A model generated the notes under the pieces. The model worked only from the letters and a program-made list of their open reading frames with translations. It was not told the origin of the DNA and searched no databases. A stretch of DNA of 64,000 nt from Bolinopsis microptera (Eukaryota > Ctenophora > Tentaculata > Lobata > Bolinopsidae). Positions 36,201 to 47,625 of this stretch are shown here, piece by piece. Made by a program: the position numbers and the translations under genes. The DNA lies in contig NC_087077.1 of assembly GCF_026151205.1 (NCBI RefSeq), forward strand, positions 18,886,975 through 18,950,974, in the 5' to 3' direction. Position 1 is the first letter of the stretch. Every line of letters starts with the position of its first letter.

Positions 36201-36553
36201 GAAAATGGGACAGAGTATGGGACAGTATGATTTTCCAATTTTTTTCGAGATTTTGACTTCCAGTACCCCAATTTGGTTTCATACCATCATCAATTAACTG
36301 ACTAATTGGTTTGTGGGCAAAAATTTCATCCAATCTGTCAAATGTGCGTTCAGAAATTTTCACATCTGAAAATGGGACAGAGTTTTGAAAATACAACTTT
36401 TCGTTTTCTTAAGATTTCTGCTGTGAGCTTCCTCCGACCCGAATCAAACTTCCAGCACCTCAATCGTGTCATTTGGCATCTATAGTTGACTGACTAATTG
36501 GTTGCGGGTCAGAAATTCGGCCAAAACTGTAAAATTTCGGCCCTGAAGGTATC
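27265..36553. repeat. 366-bp satellite array, segment C: ~25 apparently identical units
   Basis: Head-to-tail 366-bp units in strict phase from 27265 to 36553. I see no base difference among about 25 consecutive units. Each unit contains two related halves: CTGACTAATTGG recurs at spacings of about 175 and 191 bp, and GAAAATGGGACAGAG occurs in both halves, so the unit is a diverged dimer of a roughly 183-bp monomer. 366 is divisible by 3, so the same 97-codon minus-strand and 65-codon plus-strand frames recur in every unit; I do not regard them as genes. The last partial unit is the GAAGGTATC variant, interrupted by a LINE. Confidence 0.97.
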
Positions 36554-38546
36554 CTTGAGTCCTTGACTTCCTGGAGCGACATAGCACTTTATTTGAAGGA
36601 CAATACGGTTTTCGGCCGGGTCGGTCGTGTGAACATGCGCTCCTTGATGCAACCAACACGATTAGACACAACCTCTCCAAAAAAGAGGTCTCTCTACTCC
36701 TCCTACTTGATTTTAGCAAAGCGTTTGATGTAATTTCCCACGATATTCTCTTAGACAAACTGTATCATTATGGCATAAGAGGACTAGCACACCAATGGTT
36801 CAAGTCTTATCTAAGTTCCAGGAGTCAGTATGTTTCAATAGGGGGCACAAATTCTTCCTCACAGTCCATGAGACACGGAGTGCCGCAAGGCAGTATTTTA
36901 GGACCTTTACTTTTCATAATATATATCAATGACATGCCAAAAATCAAACCGTACGCTAAATTTGTTTTATATGCTGACGACGCAAACATAATTATCTCAG
37001 GTAAAAATCATCAAGAAATACTACAAAAGATGACCGAATTTTCACCTTTATTGATAAACTGGGTAGATCAAAATGGTCTTTCGTTAAACCTTAAGAAAAC
37101 GTGCTACATGCTCTTCTCACCCAACAGAACCTCAACACCTGACGTAAATATTCAAATTGCAGGCACCACTATTGAGCGAAAAACTGAGGCCCGATTTCTT
37201 GGCGTAATTGTTGACGAAAAATTGACCTGGACCAGTCACATTACTGCTCTTAAAGCGAAAATGATGCGGTATATTGGTATTATGTACAAAATAAAAAGTC
37301 GGCTGCCGATTAAAGTTAGACTCCAGATATACCAAAGCTTTGTACAGTCTCATATAAACTATTGTTCATTGATATGGGGTTTTGCTGCAAAAAGCCATAT
37401 AGATGCTTTATTCAGCAAACAGAAGCAAGGAATAAGGGCTATTATGCCTGGCTTCGTAAACTACTACTTTAAGGAAGGTGCCTTACCACAACACACAAAG
37501 CCATTTTTCAGTGAACATGAAATTCTCACTGTGCATGGTCTTATCGTTTACAACTCAATTATCTTGATGCATAAAGTTAAAAACATGCCACAATTAGTCC
37601 CCAAAAACATCTCTCAAGCTTTTCCCGCCGACATACCCACAAAACTTTCTGATCACACGTCAGCCTGCTCCTGGCTCCAGTTATACGGGAAAAGACACTT
37701 TCAAAACAGTATTTTCTACAAGGGACCACTGCTCTCTGTCTTCGCAGACAAAGCAGACGTTACTACACTTCCAACATTATTTTCGATAAATCTGTTCAAG
37801 AGTAGTGCCAAGAAAATGCTACTTAATCTTCAAAGTGATGGTGATGTTAACGAGTGGCAACCATTCCTACTGCACAATGTTCCTGGCCTAAGACAGTCTA
37901 TACGTGAAATTTAAACTTTTAACATTTAACCTGAATCAAATTTCAACTGAAACGAATATAATCTAAGTTTAAATTAAGTCTATTGTCTAATTAATGGCTT
38001 GCAACAGGGAGCAGTATGAAAATCACACAACCCAGCACATAGAAACTACACTAAATGACACAAATTTAAATGACAACTCGCAATTACTGACTACCAATAT
38101 AATAACCGCTCGCATAACTACCCTCACTTAGCGTAGATAAGCAAGCATTTCACTGCCGCTAAATTCTTTTTCCATACATTAATCTCAATCGCGCACTCAT
38201 AATTACTGTAAGCGCTGAGTTACCGGCCAAAATCATTAATCACTGATGGTATAATTTTGCACAAAATTTTAAAAACAATAGTCCAAGCTGTTCAGTGCAA
38301 TTCTAAACTTCTTAACCTATAGGTTATGGATGTGTAATATCATGTGTAGCGTGAAGCGTTGTGTTTTTTAAATCTGTAGTTCATAGTACTTCATGATCAC
38401 AGTGTACTTTTTGATAAACCGTGTGCAGTGCCCTTTCCAGAGGGTTTTTTTAAAAGAATTCTTTAACGTTACTATTTTCTATCTATTACTGTTTGTATTA
38501 TAATTTTGAGTAAACATTAATCGAGTAAACCGCTCGATTCCCAATC
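36554..38546 (+). mobile_element. 5'-truncated CR1/L2-like LINE inserted in the satellite
   Basis: A 1993-bp insertion between satellite ...GGTATC and ATCAGCTTC..., leaving a 3-bp ATC duplication. It carries the C-terminal half of a reverse-transcriptase ORF (36559-37914), a 630-bp 3' region and an end without poly(A) that can fold (ATCGAG-TAAAC-CGCTCGAT, about 38519-38537). It is a different family from the poly(A) LINE at 23706 and from the LINE at 12-16 kb. Confidence 0.87.
36559..37914 (+). CDS. Reverse transcriptase, C-terminal fragment of a CR1/L2-like LINE
   Basis: The open frame starts directly after a TGA at the insertion point and runs 451 codons to TAA; no own start codon precedes the domain. 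Motifs in order: QYGFRPGRSCEHALLDATN, LLLDFSKAFDVISHDILLDK (catalytic Asp), RHGVPQGSILGPLLFIIYIN and the YADD box in LYADDANIII. Then come GLSLNLKKTCYMLF, FLGVIVDEKLTW and a thumb/C-terminal region ending ...GLRQSIREI. The endonuclease and N-terminal RT region are absent because of 5' truncation, so it is not autonomous. The remaining frame is undamaged, which argues for a recent insertion. Any internal start (for example Met at 36868) would omit the catalytic Asp motif. Confidence 0.85.
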   Translation, partial: VLDFLERHSTLFEGQYGFRPGRSCEHALLDATNTIRHNLSKKEVSLLLLLDFSKAFDVISHDILLDKLYHYGIRGLAHQWFKSYLSSRSQYVSIGGTNSSSQSMRHGVPQGSILGPLLFIIYINDMPKIKPYAKFVLYADDANIIISGKNHQEILQKMTEFSPLLINWVDQNGLSLNLKKTCYMLFSPNRTSTPDVNIQIAGTTIERKTEARFLGVIVDEKLTWTSHITALKAKMMRYIGIMYKIKSRLPIKVRLQIYQSFVQSHINYCSLIWGFAAKSHIDALFSKQKQGIRAIMPGFVNYYFKEGALPQHTKPFFSEHEILTVHGLIVYNSIILMHKVKNMPQLVPKNISQAFPADIPTKLSDHTSACSWLQLYGKRHFQNSIFYKGPLLSVFADKADVTTLPTLFSINLFKSSAKKMLLNLQSDGDVNEWQPFLLHNVPGLRQSIREI

Positions 38547-40944
38547 ATCAGCTTCAAAATCTGAAAATGGGACAGAGTATGGGACAGTATGATTTTCCAA
38601 TTTTTTTCGAGATTTTGACTTCCAGTACCCCAATTTGGTTTCATACCATCATCAATTAACTGACTAATTGGTTTGTGGGCAAAAATTTCATCCAATCTGT
38701 CAAATGTGCGTTCAGAAATTTTCACATCTGAAAATGAGACATAGTTTTGAAAATACACCTCTCTGCTATTTCGTTTTGTAACGATTTCTGCTGTGAGCTT
38801 CCTCAGACCCGAATCAAACTTCCAGCTGCACCTCAGTCGTGACATTTGGCATCTATAGTGGACTGACTAATTGGTTGCGGGTCAGAAATTCGGCCAAAAC
38901 TGTAAAATTTCGGCCCTGGAAATTTCAGCTTCTAAACTGAAAATGGGACAGAGTATGGGACAGTATGATTTTCCAATTTTTTTCGAGATTTTGACTTCCA
39001 GTACCTCAATTTGGTTTCGTACCATCATCAATTAACTGACTAATTGGTTTGTGGGCAAAAATTTCATCCAATCTGTCAAATGTGCGTTCAGAAATTTTCA
39101 CATCTGAAAATGGGACAGAGTTTTGAAAATACACCTTTTCGTTTTCTTAAGATTTCTGCTGTGAGCTTCCTCCGACCCGAATCAAACTTCCAGCACCTCA
39201 ATCGTGTCATTTGGCATCTATAGTTGACTGACTAATTGGTTGCGGGTCAGAAATTCGGCCAAAACTGTAAAATTTCGGCCCTGGAAGTTTCAGCTTCAAA
39301 AACTGAAAATGGGACAGAGTATGGGACAGTATGATTTTCCAATTTTTTTCGAGATTTTGACTTCCAGTACCCCAATTTGGTTTCATACCATCATCAATTA
39401 ACTGACTAATTGGTTTGTGGGCAAAAATTTCATCCAATCTGTCAAATGTGCGTTCAGAAATTTTCACATCTGAAAATGGGACAGAGTTTTGAAAATACAA
39501 CTTTTCGTTTTCTTAAGATTTCTGCTGTGAGCTTCCTCCGACCCGAATCAAACTTCCAGCACCTCAATCGTGTCATTTGGCATCTATAGTTGACTGACTA
39601 ATTGGTTGCGGGTCAGAAATTCGGCCAAAACTGTAAAATTTCGGCCCTGGAAGTTTCAGCTTCAAAAACTGAAAATGGGACAGAGTATGGGACAGTATGA
39701 TTTTCCAATTTTTTTCGAGATTTTGACTTCCAGTACCCCAATTTGGTTTCATACCATCATCAATTAACTGACTAATTGGTTTGTGGGCAAAAATTTCATC
39801 CAATCTGTCAAATGTGCGTTCAGAAATTTTCACATCTGAAAATGGGACAGAGTTTTGAAAATACAACTTTTCGTTTTCTTAAGATTTCTGCTGTGAGCTT
39901 CCTCCGACCCGAATCAAACTTCCAGCACCTCAATCGTGTCATTTGGCATCTATAGTTGACTGACTAATTGGTTGCGGGTCAGAAATTCGGCCAAAACTGT
40001 AAAATTTCGGCCCTGGAAGTTTCAGCTTCAAAATCTGAAAATGGGACAGAGTATGGGACAGTATGATTTTCCAATTTTTTTCGAGATTTTGACTTCCAGT
40101 ACCCCAATTTGGTTTCATACCATCATCAATTAACTGACTAATTGGTTTGTGGGCAAAAATTTCATCCAATCTGTCAAATGTGCGTTCAGAAATTTTCACA
40201 TCTGAAAATGGGACAGAGTTTTGAAAATACAACTTTTCGTTTTGTTACGATTTCTGCTGTGAGCTTCCTCAGACCCGAATCAAACATCCAGCTGCACCTC
40301 AGTCGTGACATTTGGCATCTATAGTGGACTGACTAATTGGTTGCGGGTCAGAAATTCGGCCAAAACTGTAAAATTTCGGCCCTGGAAATTTCAGCTTCTA
40401 AACTGAAAATGGGACAGAGTATGGGACAGTATGATTTTCCAATTTTTTTCGAGATTTTGACTTCCAGTACCCCAATTTGGTTTCGTACCATCATCAATTA
40501 ACTGACTAATTGGTTTGTGGGCAAAAAATTTCATCCAATCTGTCAAATGTGCGTTCAGAAATTTTCACATCTGAAAATGGGACAGAGTTTTGAAAATACA
40601 ACTTTTCGTTTTCTTAAGATTTCTGCTGTGACCTTCCTCCGACCCGAATCAAACTTCCAGCGCCTCAATCGTGTCATTTGGCATCTATAGTTGACTGACT
40701 AATTGGTTGAGGGTCAGAAATTCGGCCAAAACTGTAAAATTTCGGCCCTGGAAGTATCAGCTTCAAAATTTGAAAATGGGACAGAGTATGGGACAGTATG
40801 ATTTTCCAATTTTTTTCGAGATTTTGACTTCCAGTACCCCAATTTGGTTTCATACCATCATTAATTAACTGACTAATTGGTTTGTGGGCAAAAATTTCAT
40901 CCAATCTGTCAAATGTGCGTTCAGAAATTTTCACATCTGAAAAT
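38547..40944. repeat. 366-bp satellite array, segment D
   Basis: About 6.5 units. The edge unit next to the LINE and several others carry variant positions such as CAGCTGCACCTCAGTCGTGA, CTTCTAAACTG and an 11-bp ACACCTCTCTG insertion near 38760. Diversity is higher than in segment C, as expected away from the homogenised core. Confidence 0.95.
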
Positions 40945-41360
40945 CGAGGTGACCCTAATATATGGTAACTAATCTATATTATATCTCAAATTCTACATCT
41001 GGTACGGCTCTGCACACATGATATCTCTCTCTGCCATGAAACATGGCTAAACTTTCAAACTATGATTTAAAACATAAACCTAAACTAAAACTCAACTGGG
41101 CTCTCCTATGTCACCAAACTAGACCAATAAGCAAATTTAGCTTAGATAATTATATTTTTCTATATTTGTATAATAAGTATTATATTGACGTAGTGGATGG
41201 TTGAGGGGGTTTCAAGCACAGGTCACTCTCAAATCCTAAAGATAAGCAGTGGCCTTCGGCACTTGAAACCTCTTCAAACCTCCACTGATTTATTTATTAT
41301 TGATATTGTTTGATTGTGCCGTAAAAATAAATATTTGTTTTATTAAATATTTGTTTTATT
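40945..41360. mobile_element. 416-bp insertion in the satellite, probably a LINE 3' fragment
   Basis: The satellite is interrupted after CATCTGAAAAT and resumes at AATGGGACAGAG, giving an AAT duplication. The insert has no coding frame. It contains a hairpin (GGTTTCAAG near 41206 against CTTGAAACC near 41260) and ends with a doubled AAATATTTGTTTTATT tail. A terminal short repeat without poly(A) resembles the 3' end of some non-LTR elements. It is unidentified beyond that. Confidence 0.6.
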
Positions 41361-43992
41361 AATGGGACAGAGTTTTGAAAATACACCTTTTCGTTTTCTT
41401 AAGATTTCTGCTGTGAGCTTCCTCCGACCCGAATCAAAATTCCAGCACCTCAATCGTGTCATTTGGCATCTATAGTTGACTGACTAATTGGTTGCAGGTC
41501 AGAAATTCGGCCAAAACTGTAAAATTTCGGCCCTGGAAGTTTCAGCTTCAAAAACTGAAAATGGGACAGAGTATGGGACAGTATGATTTTCCAATTTTTT
41601 TCGAGATTTTGACTTCCAGTACCCCAATTTGGTTTCATACCATCATCAATTAACTGACTAATTGGTTTGTGGGCAAAAATTTCATCCAATCTGTCAAATG
41701 TGCATTCAGAAATTTTCACATCTGAAAATGGGACAGAGTTTTGAAAATACAACTTTTCGTTTTCTTAAGATTTCTGCTGTGAGCTTCCTCCGACCCGAAT
41801 CAAACTTCCAGCAACTCAATCGTGTCATTTGGCATCTATAGTTGACTGACTAATTGGTTGCAGGTCAGAAATTCGGCCAAAACTGTAAAATTTCGGCCCT
41901 GGAAGTTTCAGCTTCAAAAACTGAAAATGGGACAGAGTATGGGACAGTATGATTTTCCAATTTTTTTCGAGATTTTGACTTCCAGTACCCCAATTTGGTT
42001 TCATATCATCATCAAATAACTGACTTATTGGTTTGTGGGCAAAAATTTCATCCAATCTGTCAAATGTGCATTCAGAAATTTTCACATCTGAAAATGGGAC
42101 AGAGTTTTGAAAATACAACTTTTCGTTTTCTTAAGATTTCTGCTGTGAGCTTCCTCCGACCCGAATCAAACTTCCAGCACCTCAATCGTGTCATTTGGCA
42201 TCTATAGTTGACTGACTAATTGGTTGCGGGTCAGAAATTCGGCCAAAACTGTAAAATTTCGGCCCTGGAAGTTTCAGCTTCAAAAACTGAAAATGGGACA
42301 GAGTATGGGACAGTATGATTTTCCAATTTTTTTCGAGATTTTGACTTCCAGTACCCCAATTTGGTTTCATACCATCATCAATTAACTGACTAATTGGTTT
42401 GTGGGCAAAAATTTCATCCAATCTGTCAAATGTGCGTTCAGAAATTTTCACATCTGAAAATGGGACAGAGTTTTGAAAATACAACTTTTCGTTTTCTTAC
42501 GATTTCTGCTGTGAGCTTCCTCAGACCCGAATCAAACTTCCAGCACCTCAATCGTGTCATTTGGCATCTATAGTGGACTGACTAATTGGTTGCGGGTCAG
42601 AAATTCGGCCAAAACTGTAAAATTTCGGCCCTGGAAGTTTCAGCTTCAAAAACTGAAAATGGGACAGAGTATGGGACAGTATGATTTTCCAATTTTTTTC
42701 GAGATTTTGACTTCCAGTACCCCAATTTGGTTTCATACCATCATCAATTAACTGACTAATTGGTTTGTGGGCAAAAATTTCATCCAATCTGTCAAATGTG
42801 CATTCAGAAATTTTCACATCTGAAAATGGGACAGAGTTTTGAAAATACAACTTTTCGTTTTCTTAAGATTTCTGCTGTGAGCTTCCTCCGACCCGAATCA
42901 AACTTCCAGCACCTCAATCGTGTCATTTGGCATCTATAGTTGACTGACTAATTGGTTGCGGGTCAGAAATTCGGCCAAAACTGTAAAATTTCGGCCCTGG
43001 AAGTTTCAGCTTCAAAAACTGAAAATGGGACAGAGTATGGGACAGTATGATTTTCCAATTTTTTTCGAGATTTTGACTTCCAGTACCCCAATTTGGTTTC
43101 ATATCTTCATCAAATAACTGACTTATTGGTTTGTGGGCAAAAATTTCATCCAATCTGTCAAATGTGCGTTCAGAAATTTTCACATCTGAAAATGGGACAG
43201 AGTTTTTAAAATACACCTTTTTGTTTTGTTACGATTTCTGCTGTGAGCTTCCTCAGACCCGAATCAAACTTCCAGCTGCACCTCGGTCGTGACATTTGGC
43301 ATCTATAGTGGACTGACTAATTGGTTGCGGGTCAGAAATTCGGCCAAGACTGTAAAATTTCGGCCCTGGAAGTTTCAGCTTCAAAAACTGAAAATTGGAC
43401 AGAGTATGGGACAGTATGATTTACAATTTTTTTCGAGATTTTGACTTCCAGTACCCCAATTTGGTTTCATACCATCATCAATTAGCTGACTAATTGGTTT
43501 GTGGGCAAAAATTTCATCCAATCTGTCAAATGTGCGTTCAGGAATTTTCACATCTGAAAATGGGACAGAGTTTTGAAAATACAACTTTTCGTTTTCTTAA
43601 GATTTCTGCTGTGAGCTTCCTCCGTCCCGAATCAAAATTCCAGCACCTCAATCGTGTCATTTGGCATCTATAGTTGACTAACTAATTGGTTGCGGTTCAT
43701 AAATTAGGCCAAAACTGTAAAATTTCGGCCCTGGAAGTTTCACCTTTAAAAAGTGAAAATGGGACAGAGTTTGGGACAGTGTGATTTTCCAATTTTTTCT
43801 GAGATTTTTTTAAAGATTTCTGCTGTGAGCTTCCTCCGACCCGAATCAAACTTCCAGCACCTCAATCGTGTTATTTGTTATCTATAGTTGACTGACTAAT
43901 TGGTTGCGGGTCAGAAATTCGGCCAAAACTGTAAAATTTCGGCCCTGGAAGTTTCAGCTTCAAAAACTGAAAATGGGACAGACTATGGGACA
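41361..43992. repeat. 366-bp satellite array, segment E (right edge, decaying)
   Basis: About seven units, increasingly diverged and deleted toward the right. Examples are TCATATCATCATCAAATAAC near 42001, GAACTTTTTGTTTTG-type changes near 43200, and a collapsed unit near 43790-43830. The array ends within GGGACAGACTATGGGACA at 43992. Confidence 0.93.
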
Positions 43993-44671
43993 CTTGGCAA
44001 CTTAACTATGGAGATTGGAGAGAGATATTGCTATATCATATCTAATTGTATTTCATTGTACCCTTAAATAAAGATAACAATAACATAACAACACCCTTTC
44101 CGCCCTCCGCGAACCTGGTATCGTGTGTGCTATGTGTGTCACGTGAGACGCCCAAAACGATTGGTTTTACGATTAACAATAGTTGTAATGTTTTAGCTGA
44201 TTTATGGACTATCATCCCGTAACTCTACGGATGATCTTGAAGTTGTCGGCACATGTTGCAATATTGTTTGTTTTATGGATCGTTTCAATGTTATGATAGT
44301 ACACACTCAAACCAGAAGAAGCTTCCAAATAATAACGAAGATGATCTCATGATATTAACAAACTATAATAGAAGTTAGTTAACCTTTTAAACATTCTACG
44401 TTATACAATGAGGAATTACAGCTCAATATTTAGATATTTTCAATGTTATGATAGTACACACTCAATCCAGAAGAAGCTTCCAAATAGTAACGAAGAACGA
44501 TCTCATGATATTATTATATTAACAAACTGTAAATTTAGAAGTAAGTTAACATTGAGACATTACAGCAATATTCAGCAAGCTTTGGTCAGATCTGTTACTC
44601 TATTCATTTTCGTTTACTTTTCTGCTCGATATTGTTATGTATTTCACTTGCAGCGTAATTCTTTTTTTTAA
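43993..44671. other. Array-flanking DNA with LINE-like tail and a local duplication
   Basis: 43993-44095 ends AATAAAGATAACAATAACATAACAAC, which looks like the 3' tail of a short non-LTR insertion abutting the array. Further right a segment of about 100 bp is duplicated: 44284-44380 and 44437-44550 share TTTCAATGTTATGATAGTAC and AGAAGCTTCCAAATA. No gene was seen. The promoter of the MFS gene should be here. Confidence 0.5.
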
Positions 44672-46246
44672 ATGACAAACGGTGAGAATGACGTCCTGGT
44701 TGATAAAGACGACCAGCAACAAACAACTTGGACAAGGAATGATAAGATGTTGTTGATATGTTGTCTTCTATGCGACTTTGCAGATGGAACAGAGATGGAT
44801 TTGCCTGGTTGGTGTAACTTTCAAAGTAGTATCTACTTCTGTCCCGATTTATTTTTGAAGTGAAAATGTTTAATTTCTTTCCGCACATTGCATTTTACAA
44901 GATAGCCTTCCTTGTATTGAAAACCTCACTCCTAATCTGTAAAACACACGAAGAAGCCTGAAAACCATATTTCCTCACGTATCAGGAATGTTAACTCAAC
45001 AAGTTTCATGTGACATTGGACTGTCTCATTGGAAAGAAGGATTATTGGATTACATTCTGTTCTTCTCCTTAGCAGTTTCAGTTATGATTGCAGGACCATT
45101 GGCAAAAGGGTAGGGTCAAAGTATTTTTCTAGATGATTTTAACTGTAACCTTCAAGCTGCAGTGAAACATTTGCTAGTAATAATACAGAAATTCGAAAAA
45201 TAGATTTAATGATATTGTGTCTCAGGTTTGGAAAACGGAAGACGGTTTTAATCTCGCTATATCTGAGTGTATGCAGTTTAGTTATCCTTGGCATAGTTGC
45301 AAACTTTACAGCTCTTCTTCTTGCTCGAGCCCTCCTTGGCTTTTGTTGTGGACTCAGATACAACAGTCTTTATGTTTGGGCCGCTGACATAGCTTACAAT
45401 AAAGAGATTCTAGACAGGATTTTATTGATAACACAAATATTCTTCATTGTCGGGTCAATGTGGTCATCAGTGTTGGGGTTCCTACTACTTGATTGGATTG
45501 GATGGAGGAAGTTTCTACTTTTCTCGACATTGCCCGTACTCATTCTTCCGATCATCATGGTTCACTTCTGTGTAAAAGATACAAAAGGCCCACAAATAGA
45601 AGGGTCAGAAGAAGCAGAACAGCCAGAAACAGTGACTGAACAGCCAGAAACAGTGACTGTTTCAAACTTCGCAGCTAGAACCACAAAAATGGGGCTGCTC
45701 ATCGCTTGTATTGCTTTTAATGGCTGGTTGACCACCCTCCTCGTTCCAGCGTTGATCCAGCTGCTTAAGATCAATGAAGCAGGACCAAACATTCATTGCT
45801 CAGTTACCATGACTCAAGGGCCGGAACTCTTGTTACTGGCACTTGTTAACTTCGCAGGTATGCCCGCTTTATTCCTTATGCACTGGATAAAAGACAAGAT
45901 TGGATTTCGTAAACTGCAGGGCTTTGTTTCCCTAGTATACGTAGCAAACTTTGTACTGATGCTCACACAACAAAACCTTGCGGTAGCGATTTTAACTAAC
46001 TTCATAACGAAGTTTTTGAACGGGATAATTGGTTTGGGCTACACCTATGTCCTCTACGACGTGAATTACTTCGGAACGTCAAACTTTGAAGTAGGAACTA
46101 GCATCGCAACCACAATTGGCTTGATTGGTGGAATGGCTGGGTCGGCCATGGTCTCATTTGCCTCCACATCATCTGTTATAATCACTGCTTTGGTGGTCAG
46201 TGTGGTTCAGGTGATGGTTGTTGTTTCTATGACAGAGGTTCAGTAA
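44672..46246 (+). CDS. SV2/SVOP-like major facilitator superfamily transporter (3 exons)
   Basis: Exons 44672-44807, 44986-45109 and 45226-46246 join in phases 1 and 2 to give 426 codons plus stop. The N-terminus MTNGENDVLVDKDDQQQ is cytosolic, followed by the DFADGTEMDLP segment that matches the D-G-x-E-M region after TM1 in SVOP/SV2 proteins. The conserved MFS loop between TM2 and TM3 appears as GPLAKGFGKRKTVL, created across the exon 2/3 junction. About ten further hydrophobic segments can be seen, ending VVSVVQVMVVVSMTEVQ. The large loop holds a perfect 21-bp duplication encoding EQPETVT twice (about 45619-45660). The family moves organic ions or sits on vesicles; the substrate cannot be predicted. 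The gene lies wholly inside the giant TIR element and is undamaged. The weakest point is the exon 1 donor (CCTG|GTTGGT). Confidence 0.83.
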
Positions 46247-46844
46247 CAATATCAAGGTGAATAGGTGAGCAGGTTTAATTAGACACGGACACAAGGTTAG
46301 ATAAAAAAGTGCTCAACAAATTAGGCCAGGTTTCAAAATAAGGAAGTGATCTGGAGGTCCTTTCCGAAACTTTCTTTAGTTAGAGCTGAGGAATAATCTG
46401 AAACTGTTTATTTTAGATTCCGTATCAACCCTGACAGCTTAGAATTCTAGACTTACACTTACACTTTACAGTTATGAGTTATATCACTACAAACTTTCGA
46501 CCTAATATGACCGTTAGACACTCTCACTGCAAAGAGACGCAAACATTGTCCACTTTTAGCAGAACATCCCAGATTTCCTGCATGAAAGCGAAGTTGATAA
46601 GAAAAGACGGAGACTAAAAACACAAAGGACTGGAGAATAACAATCAGAGAGTCTTCTTCTCAACCTATCTGGGGACCATCCCGGTTCAATCCCTTTGTCA
46701 TATTTTCAAGCAATTCTAGTTTATCCATATTCCATAAATGTATAATACTTACATAAATACATCTGAGTAACAAGATTTGAACTTTATTTAATTGTTTCAA
46801 CCATGTAATAATATGTTGAACTAAATTAGCGTAATTCCTTCAAT
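46247..46844. other. 3' flank of the MFS gene
   Basis: No coding sequence recognised. It is the probable 3' UTR and intergenic DNA inside the giant element; no clean AATAAA close to the stop was seen. Confidence 0.45.
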
Positions 46845-47253
46845 TTATGTGATTAATTTCTCATTCATGATACAAGTTTGATTGTGTGTTGTTTTACTGA
46901 GAAGCATGAGAATCATGATCACACTGTGCATCATTAAACGACGGTCGTTGCCTTTGCGAATTGAAAATACTGTAAAGATGTAATTTATAGTTTGCTTAAC
47001 TTTCAAATATTGATGATTTACCGTAATATCTAGAGGCTGGAACAAGTTTGTCATGTTGGCGGGGACTAGCTCATGAACTATGTTGTTGAGTGCCATAATT
47101 TCGTTAATTTTCTCCGCCAAGTGACCCTTGAAAATATCATATACTAGTAGAGTTTTCTGTGCCTCTGGCAGACCTAGGAGAACCTTTCCTTCGTTAACTT
47201 ACGGCACAATAAAGTTCTCATAGTTGTCATATTCTGAACAAAAAGTTCGAAGT
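46845..47253 (-). pseudogene. Broken pogo/Tigger-like DDE transposase fragment
   Basis: The minus strand reads EYDNYENFIVP, a TAA stop at 47199-47201, then VNEGKVLLGLPEAQKTLLVY DIFKGH and ...ELVPANMTNLFQPLDITVNH. The Asp of the hydrophobic LLVYDIFKGH segment matches the second catalytic Asp of DDE_1 transposases. The VPANMTNLFQPLD block is the highly conserved stretch before the last acidic residue in pogo-related proteins. The N-terminal DNA-binding domain and first Asp are missing, and similarity fades after LKVKQTINYIF. It is a dead remnant inside the giant element and not the source of that element's mobility. Confidence 0.72.
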
Positions 47254-47277
47254 GGAAAAATGTTTGAAAAAAATTCA

Positions 47278-47395
47278 ACGGACTTTAACTTAGACGGACC
47301 TTAAATGAACGGACTTTATTTGAACGGACATTAAGATGAACGTTAGGGCGTCCAGCGTTCAATTAATGTCCGTCCAAATAAGGTCCGATAAGGTA
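47278..47395. repeat. Inverted repeat with GGAC-rich arms
   Basis: CGGACTTTATTTGAACGGAC at about 47312 onward pairs with GTCCGTCCAAATAAGGTCCG ending about 47388, and a degenerate AACGGACTTTAA-type motif repeats on the left arm. It could fold into a stem of about 25 bp. It may be the remnant of a foldback element. Confidence 0.6.
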
Positions 47396-47459
47396 TTTCT
47401 AGAATTAAGACTATACATTCATGTTATTTTCTTACCTTTCTTTTGACGTATCACCAAGA

Positions 47460-47625
47460 TATCATTGGACCTCGTTAGTCGTTAGACATCTATAAGGATC
47501 CAGTTAGTGACGAGCTATGAAGTAATCATTCGACCTCATTAATACTGATCCTGCCAGTTACGAGCTATGAAGTTATTATTCGACCTCGTTAATGCTGATT
47601 CTGTCAGCGAAAAGTTGTGAAGAAA
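47460..47625. repeat. Degenerate tandem repeat, ~3 units of 50-64 bp
   Basis: Three successive units share ATCATTCGACCTCGTTAAT and GAGCTATGAAGT with substitutions and one length change. Confidence 0.7.

Noticed and set aside
27319-36396. A 97-codon minus-strand ORF (and a 65-codon plus-strand ORF) in every satellite unit, as if a tandem gene array
   Set aside because: The frame recurs only because units are identical. In diverged units the changes are largely amino-acid-altering (for example R to C, I to F, G to D) and one unit is shortened by a base insertion, so there is no sign of protein-level constraint. No hydrophobic core, domain or start context was seen.
27265-36553. CENP-B box in the satellite
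   Set aside because: The best candidate (around GACCCGAATCAAAC, reverse strand) matches the A and CGGG half of the essential bases but not the TTCG half. This is too weak to claim.
46845-47253. The pogo-like transposase as the driver of the giant element
   Set aside because: It is truncated and has an internal stop. Pogo/Tc1 elements make TA duplications, which does not fit the 9-bp duplication.
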